This document shows, piece by piece, positions 1 through 6,129 of a stretch of 6,243 nt of DNA. Each line of letters opens with the position of its first letter. The stretch's first letter is position 1. Position numbers and translations under genes: made by a program. The notes under the pieces were generated by a model. It did no database searches. It was given only the letters and a program-made list of their open reading frames with translations, and was not told where the DNA came from. Where the stretch lies: NCBI GenBank assembly GCA_003695835.1, contig RFHN01000251.1, forward strand, positions 1-6,243, read 5' to 3'. This DNA comes from Armatimonadota bacterium. Its GTDB lineage: Bacteria > Armatimonadota > Fimbriimonadia > Fimbriimonadales > ATM1.

Positions 1-384
1 GAGATGCCGTTCGACTTGCAAGACGTTGCGGACACCTTGATCTCCGGACACGGTAAGGGCAAGCGGAGCAGTATCATCATCGTAGCGGAAGGCGCAGCCA
101 GCGCTGTCGAGGTTACGGAGTACTTGAAGAAGGCGACCGGCTACGAGGTCCGCTACCTCGTCCTCGGACATATGCAACGGGGCGGCAATCCGACGGCATT
201 CGATCGAGTTCTCGCCACCCGACTTGGCGCGAAAGCCGTGGAAGCCCTGGCAGGTGGTGAAACCTGTCATATGGCGCGTTTTCAGAACGACAAGGTCAGC
301 ACGGTTCCGCTCTCTGAAGTGCTGCACGAGGAGCGTCAGATTGACGCGCGCAAACTCCTGCTTTCCGAGGTGATGGCGCAGTGA
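1..384 (+). CDS. pfkA: 6-phosphofructokinase, C-terminal part (5' end outside window)
   Basis: This is the C-terminal third of a PfkA-type phosphofructokinase, which phosphorylates fructose 6-phosphate to fructose 1,6-bisphosphate in the cytoplasm, the committing step of glycolysis. The frame is open from base 1, so the gene starts upstream; the ATG at 4 is internal. The VAEGA motif (bases 82-96) and the GHMQRGGNP motif (166-192) are seen directly. In characterised PfkA proteins these carry the Glu, His and Arg that bind fructose 6-phosphate. The stretch after GHMQRGG (TAFDRVLATRLG) is also typical of the family, and the gene ends normally at a TGA. The residues that separate ATP-dependent from pyrophosphate-dependent enzymes lie in the missing N-terminal part, so the phosphate donor cannot be decided. 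A second phosphofructokinase-type gene follows about 50 bases downstream on the same strand. Confidence 0.95.
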   Translation, partial: EMPFDLQDVADTLISGHGKGKRSSIIIVAEGAASAVEVTEYLKKATGYEVRYLVLGHMQRGGNPTAFDRVLATRLGAKAVEALAGGETCHMARFQNDKVSTVPLSEVLHEERQIDARKLLLSEVMAQ

Positions 385-436
385 TCTCTGCTCCGCCTCG
401 CTTCGCTGCGATTCCGTGTCGAGGTGTCGAGCGGCG

Positions 437-1369
437 GTGATCGTGTCCATCACGTTGAACCCGAGCGTGGATCGCACCCTCTTCGTTTCCTCGTTCAAGC
501 CGCGAGACACGAACCGCGTCGAGCGGACGGAGACCGACGCGGGAGGGAAGGGCGTGAACTTGGCTCGGGTGGCGAAGGAACTGGACGGGAGAGTGTTCGC
601 GACTGGATTTCTGGGTGGGCGAACGGGGCGCATCGTTCAACAGACACTGGAGGCGGAGGCGGTCGAACACTCGTTCGTGGAAGTGGAAGGCGAGACGCGG
701 CTGAACATCACCGTGGAGGACGGCCAAGGGCCACCGACTTCGTTCAACGAGCGCGGGCCCGAGATCTCTCTGCACGACTGGTCCGCTCTCTGTGACTTCC
801 TGGAAGAGCTCTATCCGGCGGCGACCTACGTTGCGATGGGCGGCTCGCTGCCGCCGGGCGTTCCCGCTGACGCATACCTGATCCTGCAGCGCGCGGCGCG
901 CGAGTACGGTTGTCTCAGCGTCGTGGATGCGGACGGGTACGCACTCCAAAACGCGATGCGCGAACCGCCGTTCTTGGTCAAGCCGAACGCCGACGAAGCG
1001 AGTCGCTACCTCAGGCGGGAAGTGAAGACGATGGAGGACGGGCTCGCGGCTGCGCGGGAGTTCGTGACCCGAGGTGTGGAGGTTGCGATCGTTTCCATGG
1101 GGGCAGCCGGCGCCGCGCTCTCGAGTCCGGAAGAGGAATATCTGGCAAGACCGCCGCAGGTGGAGGCGGTCAGCACGATCGGGAGCGGCGACTCGTTGGT
1201 CGCGGGGTTCTTGGTCGGCTTGGAGCAAGGCATGAGTTTTCGGGAGGCGTTGCGTCTCGGCGTTGCGGCTGGTACGGCGACCGCGATGACGAACGGTTCG
1301 GAGATCGGGAGGCGGGAGACAATTCTTTCTTTAGTTAAGGAGGTACAGATTGAACCGGTGGACGGTTAG
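437..1369 (+). CDS. PfkB-family phosphosugar kinase, 1-phosphofructokinase type
   Basis: This cytoplasmic ribokinase/PfkB-fold kinase is most like 1-phosphofructokinase, tagatose-6-phosphate kinase and PfkB. I place the start at GTG 437, which gives MIVSITLNPSVDRTL, the usual N-terminus of this subfamily, and 310 residues, the usual length. An upstream in-frame GTG at 416 would add seven atypical residues. A GAGG lies at 421-424. Visible motifs are GGKGVN (residues 36-41, PfkB signature 1), TRLN (87-90), the FNERGP substrate region (103-108), GSLPPG (136-141), KPN (182-184) and STIGSGDSLVAG (246-257), in which Asp252 is the expected catalytic base. The common GAGD is GSGD here. No fructose PTS gene is visible nearby, so I cannot choose between 1-phosphofructokinase (FruK) and 6-phosphofructokinase II (PfkB); no symbol is given. 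The last 20 bases overlap the next gene. Confidence 0.9.
   Translation: MIVSITLNPSVDRTLFVSSFKPRDTNRVERTETDAGGKGVNLARVAKELDGRVFATGFLGGRTGRIVQQTLEAEAVEHSFVEVEGETRLNITVEDGQGPPTSFNERGPEISLHDWSALCDFLEELYPAATYVAMGGSLPPGVPADAYLILQRAAREYGCLSVVDADGYALQNAMREPPFLVKPNADEASRYLRREVKTMEDGLAAAREFVTRGVEVAIVSMGAAGAALSSPEEEYLARPPQVEAVSTIGSGDSLVAGFLVGLEQGMSFREALRLGVAAGTATAMTNGSEIGRRETILSLVKEVQIEPVDG
1336..1344 (+). promoter_or_regulatory. Full-length Shine-Dalgarno for the PagL-like gene
   Basis: The nine bases TAAGGAGGT match the complement of the canonical 16S rRNA 3' end (ACCUCCUUA) at every position. They end five bases before a TTG codon at 1350, so the AGGAGG core is six bases from the start. The site lies inside the last codons of the upstream kinase gene. 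It is the strongest ribosome binding site I see in the window, and it decides the start of the next gene in favour of TTG 1350 rather than ATG 1374. Confidence 0.85.
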
Positions 1370-1910
1370 TCTGATGTTACTGCTGTGCGTGACGAGCGGC
1401 GTTGCGCAGATGCCGGATGGCTGGATGCCGCCCAAGCGCATCGCCCAGTTGTCGTTCGACCACGAATTCGCCCGGATCGGAAGTCGCGAGCTGCGATGGG
1501 GCGGAACTGCCGGCGTTGAATGGTTGCGAAAGAGTCCGCGCCTCGCGATTCGCGGTCTCGAGAGCGCTTACCCGCAACAGCTCTTCGCAACGCGATGGAT
1601 CAGCACGTGGAGGGATGGCGTGGGCGTGAACATCCTCTTGCTCCAGCTTGGCATAAAATACACGGGGCTGGGAGCGAGCATGAACGGGTGGTACTTCGAG
1701 TTGGGCAGCGGAATTGCGGTGAGCGACGGCACGACGTTCGACATGAACAGTCAGTTCAACTTCGCGTCCTATGCGGGATTTGGATTCTGGGTACGGGACC
1801 TTCCGAACTGGATGCTGGGCACCCGCGTCACGCACATTAGTAACGCGGGGACCAAGCCGCCGAACCGAAGCATGAACCTTCTTCAGGTGATCATAGGATA
1901 CAGTTTCTGA
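1350..1910 (+). CDS. PagL-like lipid A deacylase (acyloxyacyl hydrolase) family outer-membrane protein
   Basis: This 186-residue protein is predicted to be secreted and inserted in the outer membrane. Residues 1-19 form a signal peptide (positive N-terminus, LMLLLC core, cleavage likely after GVA). The rest has alternating, Trp/Tyr/Gly-rich beta-barrel character and ends in IIGYSF with a terminal Phe, as outer-membrane barrels do. The C-terminal motif THISNAGTKPPN (161-172) matches the PagL family, whose members remove the 3-position acyl chain from lipid A. His162 and Ser164 fit the catalytic pair. The third catalytic residue, Glu 14 positions after the His in Pseudomonas PagL, is Asn176 here, so activity is uncertain. 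The TTG start follows a perfect Shine-Dalgarno. The gene overlaps the upstream kinase by 20 bases and the downstream gene by one base (TGATG). Family assignment is from remembered motifs, not a search. Confidence 0.8.
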   Translation: MNRWTVSLMLLLCVTSGVAQMPDGWMPPKRIAQLSFDHEFARIGSRELRWGGTAGVEWLRKSPRLAIRGLESAYPQQLFATRWISTWRDGVGVNILLLQLGIKYTGLGASMNGWYFELGSGIAVSDGTTFDMNSQFNFASYAGFGFWVRDLPNWMLGTRVTHISNAGTKPPNRSMNLLQVIIGYSF

Positions 1911-2509
1911 TGAAGCGATCCGTCCGGCCCGTATGGAGCAGCTATCGCAAGTGGATGGCGAACCTGTTGCCGTTGCTCTGTTGGGTGCCGTTTGCGGTCG
2001 GCGGGATCGTCCTCTTCCAGGAGGGTCTGCGCACGCTGGCGTTCGTTGCTTGGGCGCTGGTTCCGCTCGCGGGTTGGTTCGGAATCAATCTCTTCGGACT
2101 GTATCAGAATGAAGCGATGAAGAGAGAATTGCACTCTCTCCGTCCGGCGGACGCAAAGCTCGTGCGGTTCGTGGGCATTGCGACTCCCAGGCACCGCTCT
2201 CTGTTGGATGCGCATGAGGATGTCGGATGGCTGATCCTCGAAGAGGACTCGCTCCGCTTTGTGGGCGAGCGAAAGAGGATTCAGTTGGCAAAGAACGAGA
2301 TTCGGTCGGTGCGTTTCCGTCCAAACGTCCATTCGCTTCTCGGCTTGGGCCGATGGATCGCGATCGAAGGGACGCACGAAGGGAAGCGCTTCCTGCTGCG
2401 CGTCGAGCCGCGCGAGCACAAGACTCTACGCGCGAATCGCAAAGAGGGCGCGAGGCTCTTGGACGAGTTGCGTGCCTGGCTTGCCCAAGGGGCGGTGCGA
2501 GGTCGGTAG
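1910..2509 (+). CDS. Small inner-membrane protein, two helices plus possible PH-like domain
   Basis: I do not recognise a named family for this 199-residue protein. Two hydrophobic segments are visible, about residues 17-37 and 42-64, joined by a very short loop, so both ends should face the cytoplasm. Residues 84-167 alternate short hydrophobic beta-like stretches (LVRFVGI, GWLILEE, SLRFVG, IRSVRF, RWIAIEG, KRFLLRV) with charged turns. This resembles the bacterial PH-like domains that follow two-helix hairpins in membrane proteins. A basic, helical tail (171-199) follows. The protein is rich in Arg and Lys on the presumed cytoplasmic side. Its ATG overlaps the stop codon of the PagL-like gene by one base, which implies coupled translation and perhaps a shared envelope role. 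The pgk start follows nine bases after its stop. The function is unknown, and the PH-like reading is inferred from pattern only. Confidence 0.8.
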   Translation: MKRSVRPVWSSYRKWMANLLPLLCWVPFAVGGIVLFQEGLRTLAFVAWALVPLAGWFGINLFGLYQNEAMKRELHSLRPADAKLVRFVGIATPRHRSLLDAHEDVGWLILEEDSLRFVGERKRIQLAKNEIRSVRFRPNVHSLLGLGRWIAIEGTHEGKRFLLRVEPREHKTLRANRKEGARLLDELRAWLAQGAVRGR

Positions 2510-2518
2510 AATCGCGCC

Positions 2519-3691
2519 GTGGCATTTCAGAAGAAGACCATTCGCGACGTGGATGTCCACGGGAAGCGTGTCCTGGTGCGGTGCGACTTCAACGTCCCCC
2601 TGGAGAACGGCGTCATCACGGACGACCGAAGGATTCGCGAATCCTTGCCCACCATCCGAGAGCTGTTGAACCGCGGCGCAGCCGTGATCCTCATGAGCCA
2701 TCTGGGACGCCCGGAGGGTCGGGACGAGCGATATTCCTTGAAGCCCGTCGCCGTCCGTTTGGGCGAACTGCTGGGTCGGGAAGTGCGGTTCGCACCGGAC
2801 TGCGTGGGAGAGGAAGTGAAGGCGATGGCGTCCGCGCTGAAACCTGGCGAGGCGATGCTTCTGGAGAACGTTCGCTTTCACGAGGAGGAAACGAAGAACG
2901 ATCCGGAGTTTGCGCAACAGCTTGCCTCGCTGGCAGACCTTTTCGTGAACGACGCATTTGGATCCGCTCACCGCGCCCATGCCAGCACCGAAGGAGTGGC
3001 GCACTATCTCCCTGCTGTTGCTGGGTTCCTCATGGAGAAGGAGATTCAATACCTGGGACGGGCGCTCGCAGATCCCAGCCGACCTTTTGTCGCCGTCCTC
3101 GGCGGCGCGAAGGTCTCCGACAAGATTCAGGTGGTTGAGAACCTGCTGCCCAAGGTGGACGCGTTGTTGATTGGGGGCGGCATGGCGTTCACGTTTTTGC
3201 GGGCCAAGGGGCTTACAACCGGACGATCCTTGCTGGATGCAGAGAGCCTCGACTTCGTCAACTCCGTTCTCGTAGAGAGTCCGGACAAGATTCTGCTTCC
3301 TACGGACGTCGTGGTCGCTGACTCGGTGGACAGCGAGACAGGCACGGAGGTCCGCGTCGAAGAGATTCCGGAAGACAAGATGGGATTGGATATCGGGACC
3401 GCCACCGCGGCGACGTTCGCGGCGAGGATCGAAGGGGCGAGTACGGTAATATGGAACGGTCCGATGGGCGTGTTCGAGAAGGAACCCTTCTCGAAAGGAA
3501 CGAAGGCGATCGCCGAGGCGATGGCCCGATGTCAAGGCGTTACGATCGTAGGAGGCGGCGACACCGCCGCCGCCGTGGAGAAGTTCGGCTTGGCGGACAA
3601 GATGACGCACGTCAGCACTGGCGGAGGCGCGAGTCTTGAGTTCCTGGAAGGCAAAGCGTTGCCCGGCGTGGTTGCGTTGCAGGATGCGTGA
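2519..3691 (+). CDS. pgk: Phosphoglycerate kinase
   Basis: This cytoplasmic glycolytic enzyme transfers phosphate from 1,3-bisphosphoglycerate to ADP, giving 3-phosphoglycerate and ATP. The 390 residues are the normal bacterial length, and the protein appears complete. Seen in order are RCDFNVPL (residues 21-28) with the Arg, Asp and Asn of the 3-phosphoglycerate site, SHLGRP (60-65), [29 protein letters not shown], the [10 protein letters not shown] nucleotide-side motif, GGGDT (345-349), and STGGGASLE (366-374) before the usual LEGKALPGV ending. The start is GTG 2519, nine bases after the preceding stop; ribosome binding is weak (GAGGT at 2499-2503), so translation may depend on coupling. 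A perfect 10-base inverted repeat lies in its codons at 3473-3495. No glyceraldehyde-3-phosphate dehydrogenase gene is adjacent, whereas gap-pgk pairing is common elsewhere. Confidence 0.98.
   Translation: MAFQKKTIRDVDVHGKRVLVRCDFNVPLENGVITDDRRIRESLPTIRELLNRGAAVILMSHLGRPEGRDERYSLKPVAVRLGELLGREVRFAPDCVGEEVKAMASALKPGEAMLLENVRFHEEETKNDPEFAQQLASLADLFVNDAFGSAHRAHASTEGVAHYLPAVAGFLMEKEIQYLGRALADPSRPFVAVLGGAKVSDKIQVVENLLPKVDALLIGGGMAFTFLRAKGLTTGRSLLDAESLDFVNSVLVESPDKILLPTDVVVADSVDSETGTEVRVEEIPEDKMGLDIGTATAATFAARIEGASTVIWNGPMGVFEKEPFSKGTKAIAEAMARCQGVTIVGGGDTAAAVEKFGLADKMTHVSTGGGASLEFLEGKALPGVVALQDA
3473..3495 (+). repeat. Perfect 10-base inverted repeat inside pgk
   Basis: TTCGAGAAGG at 3473-3482 and CCTTCTCGAA at 3486-3495 are exact reverse complements separated by the three bases AAC. 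The mRNA could form a tight 10-base-pair hairpin about 200 bases before the pgk stop. The codons encode part of the conserved [10 protein letters not shown] stretch of phosphoglycerate kinase, so codon choice within a constrained protein segment could explain it. No U-tract follows, so it is not a normal intrinsic terminator. Confidence 0.7.
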
Positions 3692-3715
3692 AAGGACAAG
3701 GGAAAAGTTAGAAAG

Positions 3716-4243
3716 ATGAAACGTTATTTTGTGTTGTTTGTTGTGTTTGTTTTGGCGGCCGTCGCTGGTTGCGCCAAGGACCAGGGAGGTGGAGAGAGCC
3801 GGGCGGATGCCCCTCCGACCGAGGCGCCCAAGGAGACGCTCGGCATCCAGGCCCCCGCTGACGGTTCGGCCAAGGATGCGCGGCGAATCGAATCGGACGA
3901 AGGTGATTCAAACGCCGCAGGCGGTACGGACGTGGCCAAAGAGGGCATCACGGAGGACGATCTTGGCTTGCCTTTCTATCCCAATAGCAAACGTGCCTCA
4001 CCCGGCCACCTGAGAGAGACTTCTAAGGGTCTGGTCGCAGAGATCAGCCTGAGCACCGAGGATGGCGTGGATAAGGTCGCAGAGTTCTACAAGAGCAGGC
4101 TCGACAGCATCGTGCACGAAGTTCGAGGCGGGAATATGGTCGCGTTGAACGGCGAGAAGGACGGCAGGAGGTACACGATCGCGGTTACGAAGAACGGTAC
4201 CGGAGCACTCGTTGGCATCGTCGGAGTGAAGCCCAAGAATTAG
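3716..4243 (+). CDS. Secreted lipoprotein of unknown function
   Basis: This 175-residue protein carries a lipoprotein signal peptide: a KR start, a hydrophobic core (residues 4-15), and the lipobox VAGC, with Cys19 as the lipidated residue. Residues 20-80 form a low-complexity linker rich in Gly, Ala, Asp, Glu and Pro, likely a flexible tether. A compact domain follows (about 81-172). It contains [10 protein letters not shown] near its start and [17 protein letters not shown] further on, a pattern I associate with small secreted domains in which a 'YP' segment precedes an amphipathic helix ending in FY; no function is known to me. No Asp follows the Cys, so outer-membrane localisation is plausible by the E. 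coli sorting rule. The start lies 24 bases after pgk in purine-rich DNA, with no strong Shine-Dalgarno. The signal-peptide codons are unusually T-rich. The stop overlaps that of the convergent hydrolase gene. Confidence 0.88.
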   Translation: MKRYFVLFVVFVLAAVAGCAKDQGGGESRADAPPTEAPKETLGIQAPADGSAKDARRIESDEGDSNAAGGTDVAKEGITEDDLGLPFYPNSKRASPGHLRETSKGLVAEISLSTEDGVDKVAEFYKSRLDSIVHEVRGGNMVALNGEKDGRRYTIAVTKNGTGALVGIVGVKPKN

Positions 4244-5121
4244 CCCCCGACCTCAAGGCCCCCCACGTCCGAGAGGAAGTCCCGGATCCGCTCATAGAAG
4301 CGCTCAGGCTCCGCCCATCTGGCTTCGGAGTGGCCCACCCCTTCCATCCACTCGAGCCGGACGCGGGGGCCGCCCAGCGCGAGGTTTCTCTTCGCGTGCT
4401 CCGGTCGGACCAGGTCGTCGCGCGTGCCATGGATCAATAGGACGGGGCAGTTGGCTCGGGCAAGGGAGCGAGCGACGTCCGCCCGGAACGGATTGAATCC
4501 TGCTATAGGAATCGCGACGACTGCGACAGGCGCGAGCAGGACCTCGAGGAGCCGCCCGCCCAGCCACCGCCACCATCCGAGCGTGGCGCCGACCAGGCTC
4601 GAGTACGAGGAATCGAGGATGGCGCACGTCGCGAGGTCGTCCCTCTCGCCCAAGGCGAACGCAGCGGCCGCAGCCCCCATGCTGGAGCCTATCAAAAGGA
4701 TTGGAAGATCGGGATGCCGCTGCCGGGCAAGCTCAACGGCCGCAAAGACATCCTTCCGCTCCTCCCAACCGATCGTCGTCCGCGTACCGTCGCTCTTGCC
4801 GCATGCGCGGAAGTCGAAGAGCAGACAGGAGATGCCCCACCGGCAAAGTTCAGCGGCAACGGACGCGTTCTCCGAGCGGTTCATCACGTAGCCGTGGAGA
4901 AGGACGGCAACTGCCTTCGGGCTTTCCGCCGGGACCCACCAACCTCCTAGCGTCTGCCCCTCCGAATTCGTGAACGTGACATCCTCCATGGGTACGCCCA
5001 GCGCAGCAGGAGAGAGAAACAGCGGAGACCTCGGCGGTCGCGTCGCTACATAGCCGACGAGGAGAAGGAGACCGAGGTACAGGAGGGCGGCGATAAGGAT
5101 GGCGATCCCCACGGAGCCCAT
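4240..5121 (-). CDS. Membrane-anchored alpha/beta hydrolase
   Basis: This 293-residue serine hydrolase of the alpha/beta fold has an N-terminal membrane segment (about residues 5-26) that probably anchors it in the inner membrane. HGY at 76-78 fits the oxyanion-hole loop. GSSMG (145-149) is the nucleophile elbow with Ser147, HGTRDDLV (231-238) supplies the acid residue, probably Asp235, and GVGHSE carries His264, so the catalytic triad looks intact. A hydrophobic, Trp-rich insert at about 181-208 could be a cap helix or a second membrane-touching segment. The layout resembles the 'lysophospholipase/YqkD-like' and BEM46-like hydrolases, but the substrate cannot be read from sequence; esterase or peptidase activity is equally possible. 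The ATG at 5121 lies 22 bases after the HD-GYP stop on the same strand, so the two are probably co-transcribed. The TAA stop overlaps the lipoprotein's stop on the other strand. Confidence 0.93.
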   Translation of the reverse strand: MGSVGIAILIAALLYLGLLLLVGYVATRPPRSPLFLSPAALGVPMEDVTFTNSEGQTLGGWWVPAESPKAVAVLLHGYVMNRSENASVAAELCRWGISCLLFDFRACGKSDGTRTTIGWEERKDVFAAVELARQRHPDLPILLIGSSMGAAAAAFALGERDDLATCAILDSSYSSLVGATLGWWRWLGGRLLEVLLAPVAVVAIPIAGFNPFRADVARSLARANCPVLLIHGTRDDLVRPEHAKRNLALGGPRVRLEWMEGVGHSEARWAEPERFYERIRDFLSDVGGLEVGG

Positions 5122-5143
5122 TCTGACCCATGAGCTCAGGGAG

Positions 5144-6067
5144 TCAGGCCGCGGTCGCGTCGGTGCCGGGAGCCTCGCCCGTCGGTGCGGGGAGGCTTGG
5201 CGAGTCTGGGTGTTGCGCGAGGATCTCGTTGATTTCGGGCAGACGGCGGACGAAGCACTCCACGAGGTTCGGGTCGAAATGAGTGCCGGCGGAGAGTTGG
5301 ATGGAGGCGATTGCCTTGACGACTGGCCAGGCCTCCTTGTACGGACGATTGGAGGTCAGGGCGTCGAAGACATCGGCGATCGCTACAATGCGAGCGGGAA
5401 GAGGGATCTCTTCGCCAGCGAGCCCTTCCGGGTAGCCGCTCCCGTCCCAGCGCTCGTGGTGATACCTCGCGATCTGTTCCGCTGTCCGGAGCAGTTCCGT
5501 TGTGCCGCCGGCGAGGATGTCCGCGCCCACGGTTGTGTGCCTCTTGACGATTTCGAACTCTTCCTCGGTAAGGGCTCCGGGTTTCAAGAGAATCGTGTCG
5601 GGCACTGCGATCTTGCCCAAATCGTGCATCTGGCTGGCTAAGGCGATCAACCGCGCCTCGTGAGGGGAAAGACCCGCTTCGAGGGCGATCACTTCGCAGA
5701 TGCGGCTGACGCGGATGACGTGTTGGGCGGTGTCCTCATCTCGCCACTCCGCGGCCCGACCGAGGCGCTCGATCATCTCAAGCTCGGATTGCTGGATTCT
5801 GGCCTTGGAATCAAGCAGCTCAGCCATCCGATGGTAGAGGTAACCCAGGAGCAGCAGGGCGGTGATTACTACATAACCGATCCCCTTCCACATCTGCATG
5901 CCGGCGAGCGCCTCTTTGGAAGGCGCAACCGCCGAGAGCAGAGCGTCAGAGGCAAGGATCCAAATCGTGCTCGCGAGTAGAAACACCGCAACGGCGCCGC
6001 CAGCAAGAAGAAGCGCATCGAGACGGACGCGCCTGCGGAGCTCTTGCGGAGAAAGGAGCTTGGACAC
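5144..6067 (-). CDS. Membrane-bound HD-GYP domain protein, cyclic-di-GMP phosphodiesterase
   Basis: Numbering is from GTG 6067 (307 residues). Two membrane helices (about 17-38 and 61-79) flank a short periplasmic loop. A charged helical linker (80-107) and a complete HD-GYP domain follow. Metal-ligand candidates are His116, the HD pair His148-Asp149 in MHDLGKI, His177, His203-His204 and Asp232. The GYP motif is at 211-213 within WDGSGYPEG. Such enzymes hydrolyse cyclic-di-GMP to pGpG or GMP, lowering the second messenger that controls motility and biofilm. There is no receiver, PAS or GGDEF domain, and the sensory loop is small. The Pro/Ala-rich C-terminal tail looks disordered. The start is uncertain: TTG 6124, ATG 6223 and ATG 6241 are in frame, and the frame stays open to the window edge. 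I prefer 6067 because residues encoded upstream are Arg-rich, use codons such as AGA, AGG and CTA, and fit no domain. Confidence 0.88.
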   Translation of the reverse strand: MSKLLSPQELRRRVRLDALLLAGGAVAVFLLASTIWILASDALLSAVAPSKEALAGMQMWKGIGYVVITALLLLGYLYHRMAELLDSKARIQQSELEMIERLGRAAEWRDEDTAQHVIRVSRICEVIALEAGLSPHEARLIALASQMHDLGKIAVPDTILLKPGALTEEEFEIVKRHTTVGADILAGGTTELLRTAEQIARYHHERWDGSGYPEGLAGEEIPLPARIVAIADVFDALTSNRPYKEAWPVVKAIASIQLSAGTHFDPNLVECFVRRLPEINEILAQHPDSPSLPAPTGEAPGTDATAA

Positions 6068-6088
6068 AGCTTGCCGAGAAAGATTATC

Positions 6089-6129
6089 GGTTTCGTGAGC
6101 CGAAACGGTAGGGAAACCTGCCAACCTAC
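6089..6129 (-). other. Competing hairpins upstream of the HD-GYP gene
   Basis: On the minus strand, GTTTCG (6106-6101) and CGAAAC (6095-6090) form a 6-base stem with a 5-base loop. GTAGG (6129-6125) pairs with CCTAC (6112-6108). A third pairing, GGTTTC (6118-6113) with GAAACC (6094-6089), excludes the first stem. The segment lies 22-62 bases before the preferred GTG start and could be a structured leader, or chance structure inside coding sequence if the gene begins further upstream. It does not match any riboswitch consensus I can recall. Confidence 0.3.

Noticed and set aside
385..436. Possible promoter or attenuator between pfkA and the second kinase
   Set aside because: I found no -10/-35 pair or convincing hairpin in these 52 bases; read-through from pfkA is the simpler view.
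296..1228. Long open frame (310 codons) on the minus strand opposite the phosphosugar kinase
   Set aside because: It is an antisense shadow of a well-supported gene: composition is Arg/His-rich, no motif is recognisable, and high third-position G+C explains the lack of stops.
1654..1659. TAAAAT, a possible -10 element inside the PagL-like gene
   Set aside because: No acceptable -35 element lies 16-18 bases upstream; it is probably just codons for the protein's Ile-Lys-Tyr segment.
2227..3138. 303-codon plus-strand frame spanning the membrane-protein gene and pgk
   Set aside because: It is strongly Arg/Gly/Ser-rich and out of frame with two real genes; no ribosome site or family signal was seen.
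2426..3610. 394-codon open frame on the minus strand opposite pgk
   Set aside because: It overlaps a complete pgk with all family motifs. The translated product is Arg/His-rich with no domain signal, as expected of a shadow frame in G+C-rich DNA.
3692..3715. Possible terminator between pgk and the lipoprotein gene
   Set aside because: The gap is purine-rich with no inverted repeat. The T-rich run downstream belongs to signal-peptide codons and no G+C-rich stem precedes it.
5099..5641. 180-codon plus-strand frame opposite the HD-GYP gene
   Set aside because: It is antisense to intact HD-GYP catalytic motifs and shows no motif of its own.
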